The notes: generated from the sequence alone by a model not told the origin. A DNA stretch of 37,419 nt from an uncultured Clostridia bacterium (GCA_944386805.1 CALXCO010000021.1:1-37419), one strand, 5' to 3'. Shown: positions 8,705 to 15,432, counted from the stretch's first letter. Numbers and translations are program-made.

Positions 8705-9353
8705 CGCCACACGACTGTCCACCGGACAGTCGGTGGGGATAACGGGGCAATGATCGGCAGCGGCGTGCCGCCCCACGTAGTCCCACAGACTGCGTAAATC
8801 GGAAGTGCTGCCCTCGCTCGTTTATGGAAAAAGGCCGCATCGAACGGCCTTTTTCCATAGGGGACGCCCTTGCTATGCGTCCCCTACGCAAAATACCTGC
8901 GGGCATTTTGCTACCCCTTGCTGAGCTGATTTTGGGGAATAGGAGATTTCGCCTTCTGCGGAAGGCGACCAGGACTCTGTCCTGGACCTGCAAGCCTTTG
9001 AAAAGGCTTGACCTAAACTTTTAAATCATGCTCTCCGTCAACTGAGCAAAAACTTTCAGCCGCGACCACTCAGTTAGCGTTTCGCACAACCGAGCCCGTC
9101 GGCACGCGGGCGAACGACGCGAACTGGGAGCGCAGGCTCTGCGCCGCTCGCGTGAACAGACGGGGAGTGTATGTGAAAAGCTTCCTGAAAATACTGCCCA
9201 AATCGCACAATCTGCCCGACGCGTTGATTATGGCTGCTATTTTCACGGCGGAGCGTGAAAGGATGTTTCGTAGAAGGTGAGCTTGTCGAACCTTCTCACC
9301 CAGTGTGGAGCGTGGAAAAAGGCCGCGTCGAACTGGCAGCGGAAGCATTCCGC
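8705..9353. repeat. Hairpin-rich mosaic intergenic repeat, copy A2
   Basis: About 650 non-coding bases homologous, block by block, to 15505-16112. Shared blocks include a 29-base identity (8758-8786 = 15565-15593), a 28-base identity (8911-8938 = 15740-15767) and an 18-base identity (8945-8962 = 15773-15790). Between and within them lie hairpins: 8823-8859; 8860-8884 (GGGGACGC/GCGTCCCC); 8888-8911 (GCAAAAT/ATTTTGC); 8949-8968 (TCGCCTTC/GAAGGCGA); 8969-8985 (CCAGGAC-TCT-GTCCTGG); 8992-9009 (AAGCCTTT-GA-AAAGGCTT); 9339-9353 (GCGGAA-GCA-TTCCGC). The last hairpin ends nine bases before the asnA stop. No transposase is encoded, so a non-autonomous mobile or REP-like element is inferred. Confidence 0.8.
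8823..8859. other. 15-bp perfect hairpin with loop CATCGAA (copy A2)
   Basis: TATGGAAAAAGGCCG pairs perfectly with CGGCCTTTTTCCATA around loop CATCGAA (8838-8844). Read on the minus strand the loop is TTCGATG closed by G-C, close to a tRNA T-loop (TTCRANY). Its counterpart at 15634-15670 keeps the same loop with a different but still perfectly paired stem. Confidence 0.85.
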
Positions 9354-9361
9354 CCGCCACA

Positions 9362-10375
9362 TCAGAGGATTGGAATGCCGGCTTTTTTGCACTGTTCGCG
9401 GATTTCGTTATCCCAGACCGAAGACTGGACTTCACCAATGTGGGCGCTGCCCAGCAGCAGCATACACAGTCTGGACTGTCCGATGCCGCCGCCGATGGTA
9501 TATGGCAGCTCACCGGCAAGCAGTGCGCGATGGAAGGGAAGCGAACGCCGGTCATCACATCCCGCAATTGTCAGCTGACGGTCAAGGCTCTCAGGGCTGA
9601 CACGAATGCCCATTGACGAGACTTCAAATCCACACCCAAGCGTTTCATTCCAAAACAGAATATCCCCGTTCAGGTTCCAGTCATCATAGTCGGGAGCGCG
9701 TCCGTCATGCGGCTTGCCGCTCTTAAGTGCGCCGCCGATCTGCATCAGGAATACCGTCCCCAGTTCACGGGTGATTGCGTTTTCACGTTCTTTGGGGGTC
9801 AGATCAGGATAGCGGTCCTCCAGCTGCTGGGTGGTGATGAAGGTGATATCTTCTTTCAGCGGCGCATGGCTGCTCAGCTGAGGAAAGATTGCCCAGAGGG
9901 TCTTCTGGGTTGCGCAGATGGCGTGTACAATGCTGCGCACCGTCCGGCAGAGGTATTCAGGGGTACGTTCGCCTTTGGTGATGACCTTTTCCCAGTCCCA
10001 CTGGTCGACGTAGATAGAGTGGAGATTGTCCAGCTCTTCATCCCGGCGGATGGCGTTCATATCGGTGTACAGCCCGCTGCCCGGCTCAAAGCCGTAATCA
10101 TGCAGCGCCTGTCGTTTCCATTTGGCAAGCGAATGGACAACCTGCGCCTCGGTGCCGGTGTCGCGGATGGTGAAGGATACCGGACGCTCAACGCCGTTGA
10201 GATCGTCGTTCAGACCGGTCGACGCTTCCAGAAAAAGCGGCGCCGATACACGGCGGAGATTGAGCGCGCCGCAGAGCATGTCTTCAAACAGCCGCTTGGT
10301 CAGCCCAATTGCTTTCTGGGTATCGTACAGGTTCAGAACAGGGGAATATCCTTCGGGAATGGTCAGATGGCTCAT
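9362..10375 (-). CDS. asnA: Aspartate--ammonia ligase (asparagine synthetase A)
   Basis: Makes asparagine from aspartate, ammonia and ATP; class II aminoacyl-tRNA-synthetase-like fold. 337 aa, matching the family. Recognised by AQVVHSLAKWKRQAL (about 79-93), the signature TDMNAIRRDEELDNLHSIYV then DQWDWEKVI (about 105-135), and GGGIGQSRLCMLLLG near the C-terminus (class II motif 3-like). The start has an AGGAAAGGAAG ribosome site upstream. It lies 36 bases downstream of the patatin gene on the same strand, so co-transcription is likely. Its stop codon directly abuts the mosaic repeat, which supplies the only hairpins available for 3' end formation. Confidence 0.96.
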   Translation of the reverse strand: MSHLTIPEGYSPVLNLYDTQKAIGLTKRLFEDMLCGALNLRRVSAPLFLEASTGLNDDLNGVERPVSFTIRDTGTEAQVVHSLAKWKRQALHDYGFEPGSGLYTDMNAIRRDEELDNLHSIYVDQWDWEKVITKGERTPEYLCRTVRSIVHAICATQKTLWAIFPQLSSHAPLKEDITFITTQQLEDRYPDLTPKERENAITRELGTVFLMQIGGALKSGKPHDGRAPDYDDWNLNGDILFWNETLGCGFEVSSMGIRVSPESLDRQLTIAGCDDRRSLPFHRALLAGELPYTIGGGIGQSRLCMLLLGSAHIGEVQSSVWDNEIREQCKKAGIPIL

Positions 10376-10411
10376 GTCATAATGCTTCCTTTCCTGCTGT
10401 AATGGGACAGC

Positions 10412-11257
10412 TTATTGTCCGAGAAACTCCCGGATTTCGCCAGCTTTGGCAAAAGCTGCATTGTAGCCCTCCTGATAAAGGGCATTGAGTTTGCGGACAT
10501 CCTTCTCAATCCGGCTGATTTCGACCGGACGGGGAGGACGGATGACGATTGCCTTACCCTGCTGTTCCAGCTCCCGGATCAGTTCCAGCGACTGGTTGTA
10601 GACGATATGCCGGCGGGATGCCGCACGGACAAAGCTGGGGTAATCATGGTACCAGACACGGTACATCGGCAGCAGCTTTTCCTGTTGTTTCTGGTAGCCG
10701 TCGTGCTGGGTCAGAATAATAATCAGCTTATCGGCGCCGTCTTTGAGGGCACGGGCTGCCGGAATCGAGTCAGCGACCCCACCGTCCAGCAGCAGGTCGC
10801 CCTTATACTCAACCGGTTTGGAGACCAGCGGCAGCGACATTGACGCGAGGACCGGGCGGTATTCAGCCCGCAGATCCGCCGGAACACGGATGTACACCGG
10901 ACGTCCGGAAAGCAGGCTGGTACAGACTGCATATGAATCCGGGTTGACAGCGCGGTATTTGTCATAATCGAAGGGGAGCAGCTTTTCGGGGATGGTGTGG
11001 AACATCATCTTTTCGCCAAACATACTTCCGCTGTCCAGCAGGTTTTCCCAGCTGACATACCGTTTATCATTGACGTAATTGATATTGATAGCCCGGCTGC
11101 GCCCACGCTGGCCGGTATAGTAGGAGATCGCATTGCAGGCTCCGGCCGATACGCCGTAACAGCGGGGGATTTGGATATTTTCGTCAAGAAATGCGTCCAG
11201 CGCGCCTGAAGTAAACAGTCCGCGCATGCCGCCGCCTTCCAGAATCAGAGCGGTCAT
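10412..11257 (-). CDS. Patatin-like phospholipase family protein (YjjU-type)
   Basis: Predicted serine acyl hydrolase with a Ser-Asp dyad. The start is ATG 11257 (MTALILEGGGMRG) with GAAAGGATGGG upstream; longer in-frame starts add 28 residues that look like 5' leader. 281 aa. Patatin motifs: the oxyanion loop GGGMRG at about 8-13, the nucleophile elbow GVSAG at about 36-40, and the DGGV motif with the catalytic Asp near 160. No signal peptide is seen. The substrate is unknown; other members act on phospholipids or acyl esters. First gene of a probable two-gene unit with asnA, driven by the promoter at 11353-11381. Confidence 0.88.
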   Translation of the reverse strand: MTALILEGGGMRGLFTSGALDAFLDENIQIPRCYGVSAGACNAISYYTGQRGRSRAININYVNDKRYVSWENLLDSGSMFGEKMMFHTIPEKLLPFDYDKYRAVNPDSYAVCTSLLSGRPVYIRVPADLRAEYRPVLASMSLPLVSKPVEYKGDLLLDGGVADSIPAARALKDGADKLIIILTQHDGYQKQQEKLLPMYRVWYHDYPSFVRAASRRHIVYNQSLELIRELEQQGKAIVIRPPRPVEISRIEKDVRKLNALYQEGYNAAFAKAGEIREFLGQ

Positions 11258-11352
11258 ATTTCCCATCCTTTCCATAAAAGCAGTATATTCCGGGTCAGTC
11301 CCGGAGATCAAATCGCCGTCCGCAAAGGACAGTTCATCCAATGATACCTTAT

Positions 11353-11381
11353 ATTATACACGAACTTTTCCCGCTTTGCAA
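11353..11381 (-). promoter_or_regulatory. Sigma-A promoter for patatin-asnA
   Basis: On the minus strand: TTGCAA (11381-11376), a 17-base spacer, and TATAAT (11358-11353). It is about 95 bases upstream of the start at 11257. Confidence 0.75.
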
Positions 11382-11471
11382 CCACGGCAGCGGTGCAGAA
11401 TCCGGGCAGATGGTGCAGATTTTTTTCAGTTTATGGATGTTTAACAGGGACTGTGCTGCCTGAAAGGCTGT

Positions 11472-11900
11472 TCAGAGTGATTTACGGAAGGCCATATGCG
11501 GGATGTTCAGCTCGTAAAAACGTACACCGTCGGTCAGATAGCCGAGTTTACGGTAAAATCCGGCGGCTGATTCCCGCCCGTGCAGCTCCATTCTGGTGAA
11601 CCCCATCTGCCGTGCGGTTTCCTCCGCCGCTTCAACCAGCATCCGTCCCAGTCCCTGCCCCTGACGGTCGGGATGGGTGCAGACCTGCCGCATCTGGACG
11701 GCGCCGTCCTCCAACGGGTGCAGCATCAGCGATGCAACCAGCGTCTCGCCGTCAAATACGCCGAGATGAATATCGGTCAAATCACGCGAAAGGTCCTCAT
11801 TCTTCAGGTCCAGCCCCAGCGGAAAGCGCAGCACAAGGTTGCGCAGTGCGTATTCCTGTGTATAGGCCGGGTCAGCGGCGGAATATTTCATAATCTGCAT
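11472..11900 (-). CDS. GNAT family N-acetyltransferase
   Basis: Predicted acetyl-CoA-dependent N-acetyltransferase of 142 aa. The start is ATG 11900 (MQIMKYSAADP) because AAAGAAAGGATG lies 7 bases upstream; the longer open frame contains unconserved Cys/Arg-rich sequence. The acetyl-CoA-binding motif A is visible as RQVCTHPDRQGQGLGRML (about 78-95), with the R/QxxGxG/A turn RQGQGL. It is followed by AEETARQMGFTRMELHGR and FYRKLGY, the usual motif B. The substrate cannot be told from the sequence. It stands alone between the divergent Cys-rich gene and the promoter of the patatin gene. Confidence 0.88.
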   Translation of the reverse strand: MQIMKYSAADPAYTQEYALRNLVLRFPLGLDLKNEDLSRDLTDIHLGVFDGETLVASLMLHPLEDGAVQMRQVCTHPDRQGQGLGRMLVEAAEETARQMGFTRMELHGRESAAGFYRKLGYLTDGVRFYELNIPHMAFRKSL

Positions 11901-11949
11901 GGATAGACATCCTTTCTTTATGGCCGGACAGGTTCCGGCGGATTTTGTT

Positions 11950-11978
11950 GCACATTTTCGGCGGTCAGGGCATAAAAT
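11950..11978 (+). promoter_or_regulatory. Candidate sigma-K-like (mother-cell) promoter
   Basis: GCAC (11950-11953), 17 bases, then CATAAAAT (11971-11978). This fits the sigma-K pattern AC-N16/17-CATANNNT known from Bacillus. No good sigma-A promoter was found upstream of the Cys-rich gene. A short-motif match of this kind can occur by chance. Confidence 0.4.
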
Positions 11979-12039
11979 GCAGTACGCCGGCCGGTAAGAC
12001 CCGGTTTGACGGCGAGATTTGCGAGGGAGGAAAATATTT

Positions 12040-12909
12040 ATGCCTGAAGCCATTACTTACAATTCGAACCGGAACAGTTCCCCTGTTGCCGCGGCACATC
12101 ACGGGAACAACGGAGGCACCGGCATCTCCGGCACATCGGGCGCAGCCTGTGAAGCAGCGTCGCTGGGCGGCTTCCGGGAAGCAGTCTGCCTGAATGCGGG
12201 CAGGGTGTACGATTCCTGCTCCGGCAAGGACTGCCTGGAAGACCTGCGGATTTACCTGACCGGGTGCGGTCAGGCGGCAATCAATGAGGGCAACAGCGTC
12301 AAATGCCGGGACATTGATGTACTGCATGTGGCGATGGACGTCGAGGAAGTCCCGTTCAATGCGGGTTATTATTCGGTCGATATGACCTTTTACTTCCTGG
12401 TGACGCTGGACGTTTACGGAGCTGGCGGATGTGCGGCTCCTCAGACGGTACAGGGTGTCGCGGTCTTTGACAAGAAGGTCATCCTGTTCGGTTCGGAAGG
12501 CAGTGTCCGCAGCTTCCGCTCGGATTGCTCCAAACTCGGCACCGTCTGCACCGATATGCCGATTGCACAGGTTCAGACGGTCGACCCGGTCTGCCTGGGA
12601 CTGCGGGTCTGCGAACATCCCAAGCCGGAATGCGGCTGTGAGAGAATCTGCTTCCCGCCTGAAATCGAGGAACTGCTCGGCGGTGAAATCGTTGGCAGCT
12701 GCAGCAAGTATCTCTACCTGACCGTCGGTTTGTTTACGATTGTCTCGCTGGAGCGTGACATCCAGATGATGGTGCCGGTCTACGACTTCTGCATCCCCGA
12801 AAAGGAATGCACCACCTCTTGCAGCGAAGACCCCTGCGAAATGTTCAAAAAGATTCGCTTCCCCGTCTCGGAGTTCTTCCCTCCGAAACAGGAGTGCGGC
12901 TGCAACTAA
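12040..12909 (+). CDS. Cysteine-rich conserved clostridial protein, possible spore-coat component
   Basis: 289 aa with 21 cysteines, several in CxC or CxxxC clusters (CGCERIC, CTTSCSEDPC, terminal CGCN). The start is ATG 12040 after GGGAGG (12025-12030); no signal peptide or membrane segment. The core KDCLEDLRIYLTGCGQ, then VEEVPFNAGYYSVDMTFYF and GVAVFDKKVILFGSEGSV, resembles a conserved uncharacterised Clostridia family. I cannot name it with certainty. The N-terminal 40 residues are low-complexity (Asn, Gly, Ser, Ala). A role in a disulfide-rich or metal-binding spore layer is inferred from the composition and the sigma-K-like promoter upstream, and is not shown by the sequence. Confidence 0.8.
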   Translation: MPEAITYNSNRNSSPVAAAHHGNNGGTGISGTSGAACEAASLGGFREAVCLNAGRVYDSCSGKDCLEDLRIYLTGCGQAAINEGNSVKCRDIDVLHVAMDVEEVPFNAGYYSVDMTFYFLVTLDVYGAGGCAAPQTVQGVAVFDKKVILFGSEGSVRSFRSDCSKLGTVCTDMPIAQVQTVDPVCLGLRVCEHPKPECGCERICFPPEIEELLGGEIVGSCSKYLYLTVGLFTIVSLERDIQMMVPVYDFCIPEKECTTSCSEDPCEMFKKIRFPVSEFFPPKQECGCN

Positions 12910-12922
12910 ATAATGAGTATTT

Positions 12923-12965
12923 ACCCCATCCGGCTGTTACACCCGTTCTGACGGCCGGATGGGGT
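12923..12965 (+). terminator. Hairpin after the Cys-rich gene
   Basis: ACCCCATCCGGC (12923-12934) pairs perfectly with GCCGGATGGGGT (12954-12965). No clear T-run follows (CTGTCCGTCTG), so termination is plausible but not textbook. Confidence 0.5.
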
Positions 12966-13114
12966 CTGTCCGTCTGATGTGGACAACTATGACGAAAATT
13001 GGACATTTTTGACATAATTCCGTTATTGTTTCATGATTTTGTTACAATTATCGTGACAAGCTCCAAAAAAGTCTGAAACTGTCGAAACTTTTTTCAATTT
13101 TTCTTGTAAATCAC

Positions 13115-13143
13115 TTGACAATTGTTTGCGGAAAGTGTATGAT
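13115..13143 (+). promoter_or_regulatory. Sigma-A promoter for the sigma factor gene
   Basis: TTGACA (13115-13120), a 17-base spacer and TATGAT (13138-13143), near consensus. A second possible pair, TTGACA (13009-13014) with CATGAT (13032-13037), also 17 bases apart, lies about 105 bases upstream. Confidence 0.85.
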
Positions 13144-13189
13144 ATGTATATGCAAGTTGGCGTTTCCGGACGGAAAGGAATGATGCAGT

Positions 13190-13744
13190 GTGAAAGACCT
13201 TTCCGGGCAGATGTCGGATGAGGCACTTTGTCAGATGGCGGTTGCGGGCGACCGCAGCGCAGAAGGTGTGCTGGTGTCACGGTATCTGCGGCTGGTTCAG
13301 AAGCTTGCATACCAGTATCGTGGGATTCTGGATTTTGAAGACCTGGTTCAGGAAGGCTGTATCGGCCTTTTGAACGCTATAGGAGGCTTCGATCCCGCTA
13401 GGGATGTCCATTTCCGGTCATATGCTGCTGTGTGCATCCGCAACAGGATGTTCCGTGCCATGCGCGACAGCGGCAGCGGTGAGGCGGATATCGTTCCGCT
13501 TGAGGAAAGCATGGAAGGGGTGACCCCCGACCCGGAACAGCTTTTTCTGGGCAGGGAACAGCTCCGGCAGGTGATGGACCGTCTGGAAAAACTTCTTTCC
13601 CCGATGGAAAAGAAGATCTTTTTGGCACATCTTGGCGGGTTTGATTATCAGACGATAGCAGATACCCTTCATATTTCGCTGAAATCGGTTGATAATGCTC
13701 TGCAGCGCGTCAGAAAGAAACTGAAAACCATTGATCCGAATTAA
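13190..13744 (+). CDS. Small sigma-70 family RNA polymerase sigma factor (SigH-like)
   Basis: 184 aa with sigma region 2 and region 4 only. Region 2: LVSRYLRLVQKLAYQYRG, then DFEDLVQEGCIGLLNAIGGF (about 50-70), the core-binding and -10-recognition segment, and FRSYAAVCIRNRMFRAMRD. Region 4: LSPMEKKIFLAHLGGFDYQTIADTLHISLKSVDNALQRVRKKL (about 133-178), a helix-turn-helix. GTG 13190 is the start, with GGAAAGG about 11 bases upstream; the nearby ATG 13183 is out of frame. The arrangement resembles sporulation-type SigH rather than ECF factors, although it is shorter than Bacillus SigH. No anti-sigma factor gene is adjacent. Confidence 0.88.
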   Translation: MKDLSGQMSDEALCQMAVAGDRSAEGVLVSRYLRLVQKLAYQYRGILDFEDLVQEGCIGLLNAIGGFDPARDVHFRSYAAVCIRNRMFRAMRDSGSGEADIVPLEESMEGVTPDPEQLFLGREQLRQVMDRLEKLLSPMEKKIFLAHLGGFDYQTIADTLHISLKSVDNALQRVRKKLKTIDPN

Positions 13745-13753
13745 AGTGGGTGT

Positions 13754-13797
13754 CTCCGGCTGTGGCTGGAGGGTACAGGCTTTCTTTTGTGGTTTTT
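13754..13797 (+). terminator. Possible terminator after the sigma factor gene
   Basis: CTCCGGC (13754-13760) pairs with GCTGGAG (13765-13771); T-rich segments CTTTCTTTTG and GGTTTTTG follow after a short gap. A weak candidate. Confidence 0.35.
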
Positions 13798-13856
13798 GCT
13801 GGGAAATCTCCAAGCGGCGTGGCGCCGCATGCCTGCCCCGGTTCCCGGAACAGGTG

Positions 13857-13882
13857 TTTTCACTGGAGCACGACGGTGGAAA
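13857..13882 (+). other. Hairpin immediately upstream of the tRNA-like element
   Basis: GTTTTCAC and GTGGAAAC form an 8-bp stem (one T-G pair) ending six bases before the tRNA-like acceptor strand. It may be part of the same leader structure. Confidence 0.35.
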
Positions 13883-13887
13883 CTTGC

Positions 13888-13951
13888 GCCCTTATAGCTT
13901 AATCGCAGAGCGTTGGCAACAAAGATGGCGGTTCAAATCCGTCGATGGGCA
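13888..13951 (+). ncRNA. tRNA-like element lacking a normal anticodon arm
   Basis: 64 bases with clear tRNA hallmarks. The A-box at 13895-13906 (TAGCTTAATCGC) matches TRGCNNARYNGG at 11 of 12 positions. The B-box at 13930-13940 (GGTTCAAATCC) is a full match to GGTTCRANYCC. The T arm GGCGG-TTCAAAT-CCGTC (13927-13943) folds with one G-T pair. The D stem GCTT/GAGC folds. The acceptor strands GCCCTTA and GATGGGC keep four outer pairs plus one inner pair. Only 15 bases separate the D arm from the T arm, enough for a GTT-GGC-AAC mini-hairpin (13912-13920) but not a 17-base anticodon arm. It cannot be a standard tRNA: either a decayed gene or a tRNA-mimic leader. The next ATG is 33 bases downstream. 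Confidence 0.6.
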
Positions 13952-13984
13952 AAATCTTTATTCTATCCAAGCGAGGTATGAAAA

Positions 13985-14266
13985 ATGTATCAGGACAAAA
14001 CTTTAATCTGCAAAGACTGCGGCAAGGAATTCGTTTTCACTGCCGGTGAACAGGAATTCTATGCTGAAAAGGGCTTTGAAAATGAGCCCCAGAGATGCAG
14101 AGAATGCCGTCAGGCTCGCAAGAACGGCAACGCTGCGAAGCCTCAGAGAGAGATGTATACCGCGGTTTGCGCTTCCTGCGGCAAAGAGGCGAGAGTCCCC
14201 TTTAAGCCCCGTGAAGATCGCCCGGTTTATTGCAGCGAGTGCTTTGCGAAGATGAAAGCGGAATAA
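13985..14266 (+). CDS. Zinc-ribbon domain protein with two CxxC...CxxC units
   Basis: 93 aa, with two treble-clef/zinc-ribbon units. Unit 1 is CKDCGKEFVFTAGEQEFY...RCRECR (Cys 9/12 and 38/41 approximately), resembling the probable zinc-ribbon family PF13451. Unit 2 is CASCGKEARVPF...YCSECF (about 62-86), the CxxC-x17-CxxC form. Unit 1 alone is common in bacterial small proteins of unknown function; nucleic-acid or protein binding is inferred. The start follows AGCGAGG at 13969-13975. The 5' leader carries a tRNA-like element. An intrinsic terminator follows, so it is probably monocistronic. Confidence 0.9.
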   Translation: MYQDKTLICKDCGKEFVFTAGEQEFYAEKGFENEPQRCRECRQARKNGNAAKPQREMYTAVCASCGKEARVPFKPREDRPVYCSECFAKMKAE

Positions 14267-14283
14267 GCTGGATTTCAGTCAGG

Positions 14284-14312
14284 GAGACAGGGAGCAATTC
14301 CTGTCTCTTTTG
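14284..14312 (+). terminator. Intrinsic terminator after the zinc-ribbon gene
   Basis: GAGACAGG (14284-14291) pairs with CCTGTCTC (14300-14307); TTTTGTT follows. Confidence 0.8.
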
Positions 14313-14415
14313 TTATTTGGAGGAGTTTACAAACCGTCTTTTTTATAGACGTTTTGCGGCTATATTTAGTGGTTATACTGAAAAGACAGCTATATTGGGG
14401 AAGGAGTGCTGCGGG

Positions 14416-15375
14416 ATGGAAGCGGGAAAACGAATGCTGTTGTTGGTCAACCCGTATGCAGGTAAGAAGCAGGCACAGAACAGTCTGTGTGAAATCATCG
14501 ATCAACTGAATAAGGCCGGTTGGCGGGTGGAGGTCCGTATCACCCAGTCGCGCGGCGATGCCTGCGAACAGGCACGATGGGCTGAGGGGGAGTTTGAGCG
14601 GGTGACCGCGGTCGGCGGCGATGGAACGCTGAACGAACTGATTTCCGGGGTCGCTGAATGGAATACACGTCCGGATGTCGGATATATCCCGATGGGGACG
14701 ACCAATGATTTCGCCGCTTCGCTCGGTTTTCCCAAGGACCCGAAGGCCGCTGCACAGGTTGCAGCGGATGGTGCGCCGTTTGTCTGTGATATCGGTAAGT
14801 TTGAGGACCGGTATTTTGCGTATATTGCGGCGTTCGGGATGTTTACCGACGTGGCCTATCTGACCGACCAACAGGCAAAAAATATCTTTGGCCGGCTGGC
14901 ATACCTCTTTCAGGGTGCGCTGGAGCTGGGTTCGACACAGGGAACCCGGATGAAAGTTGTGACGGAAGACCAGATTATTGAGGGAGATTTTATTTTTGGC
15001 GCTGTCACCAATTCTCACTCAATCGGCGGTTTTAAAGGATTGCTGACCGGAGAAATTTATCTGGATGACGGCTGGCTGGAGCTGCTGCTCATCCGCCGTC
15101 CGAAAAACGCTGCTGAACTTTCCGAGCTGATTTCTTCGCTGCTCAGTCAGCAGTTCACCCAGAAAAGCGGCGTCTTTTACGCTAAGATAAAGTCGGTCAC
15201 CTTCTGTGCTGATCAGCCGGTTAACTGGACGCTAGACGGCGAGGATGGCGGTGCCCATCGGGAAGTCACGATCGAATGTATGCCGGCGGCGATTAGTTTC
15301 GCGGTCCGTGAAAAAGAACCGACCGCTGCACCTTCTGTCGTTATTGTCAGTCAAACGGAAGAATCAGAAGAATAA
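14416..15375 (+). CDS. Diacylglycerol kinase family lipid kinase (YegS/DgkB-like)
   Basis: ATP-dependent lipid kinase, probably recycling diacylglycerol or phosphorylating a related lipid at the membrane surface. The start is ATG 14416 with AAGGAG (14401-14406) 9 bases upstream. An in-frame start near 14230 would overlap the zinc-ribbon gene and its terminator. 319 aa, normal for the family. Catalytic-domain motifs: LLVNPYAGKKQA near the N-terminus, AVGGDGTLNELISG (about 63-76) for nucleotide and metal binding, and IPMGTTNDFAASLG. The C-terminal all-beta domain contains LTGEIYLDDGWLELLLIR. The last 20 residues are acidic and low-complexity. Confidence 0.93.
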   Translation: MEAGKRMLLLVNPYAGKKQAQNSLCEIIDQLNKAGWRVEVRITQSRGDACEQARWAEGEFERVTAVGGDGTLNELISGVAEWNTRPDVGYIPMGTTNDFAASLGFPKDPKAAAQVAADGAPFVCDIGKFEDRYFAYIAAFGMFTDVAYLTDQQAKNIFGRLAYLFQGALELGSTQGTRMKVVTEDQIIEGDFIFGAVTNSHSIGGFKGLLTGEIYLDDGWLELLLIRRPKNAAELSELISSLLSQQFTQKSGVFYAKIKSVTFCADQPVNWTLDGEDGGAHREVTIECMPAAISFAVREKEPTAAPSVVIVSQTEESEE

Positions 15376-15389
15376 TTTAAATGAAGATT

Positions 15390-15432
15390 TTCCCTGTTTG
15401 GGCAGCCTTTTGTGCCTGAACAGGGAATTCTT
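15390..15432 (+). terminator. Terminator after the lipid kinase gene
   Basis: TTCCCTGTT (15390-15398) pairs with AACAGGGAA (15419-15427), extended inward by GGCA/TGCC; TTCTTATG follows. Confidence 0.65.

Noticed and set aside
8478-9353. CRISPR array
   Set aside because: Repeated segments are irregular in length and spacing, internally self-complementary, and there are no uniform direct repeats with unique spacers or cas genes.
8478-9353. Insertion sequence
   Set aside because: No transposase frame, no clear terminal inverted repeats and no target-site duplication could be found by eye.
8403-9600. Several 60-165-codon frames on both strands in the spacer between glgP and asnA
   Set aside because: They consist of the hairpin repeat and partly of asnA antisense. 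They have no ribosome sites and very unusual Arg/Ser/Gly-rich composition, and do not look conserved as proteins.
13888-13951. Intact tRNA gene
   Set aside because: The A- and B-boxes fit, but the space between the D and T arms is too short for an anticodon stem-loop and the acceptor stem has two mismatches. Reported instead as a tRNA-like element.
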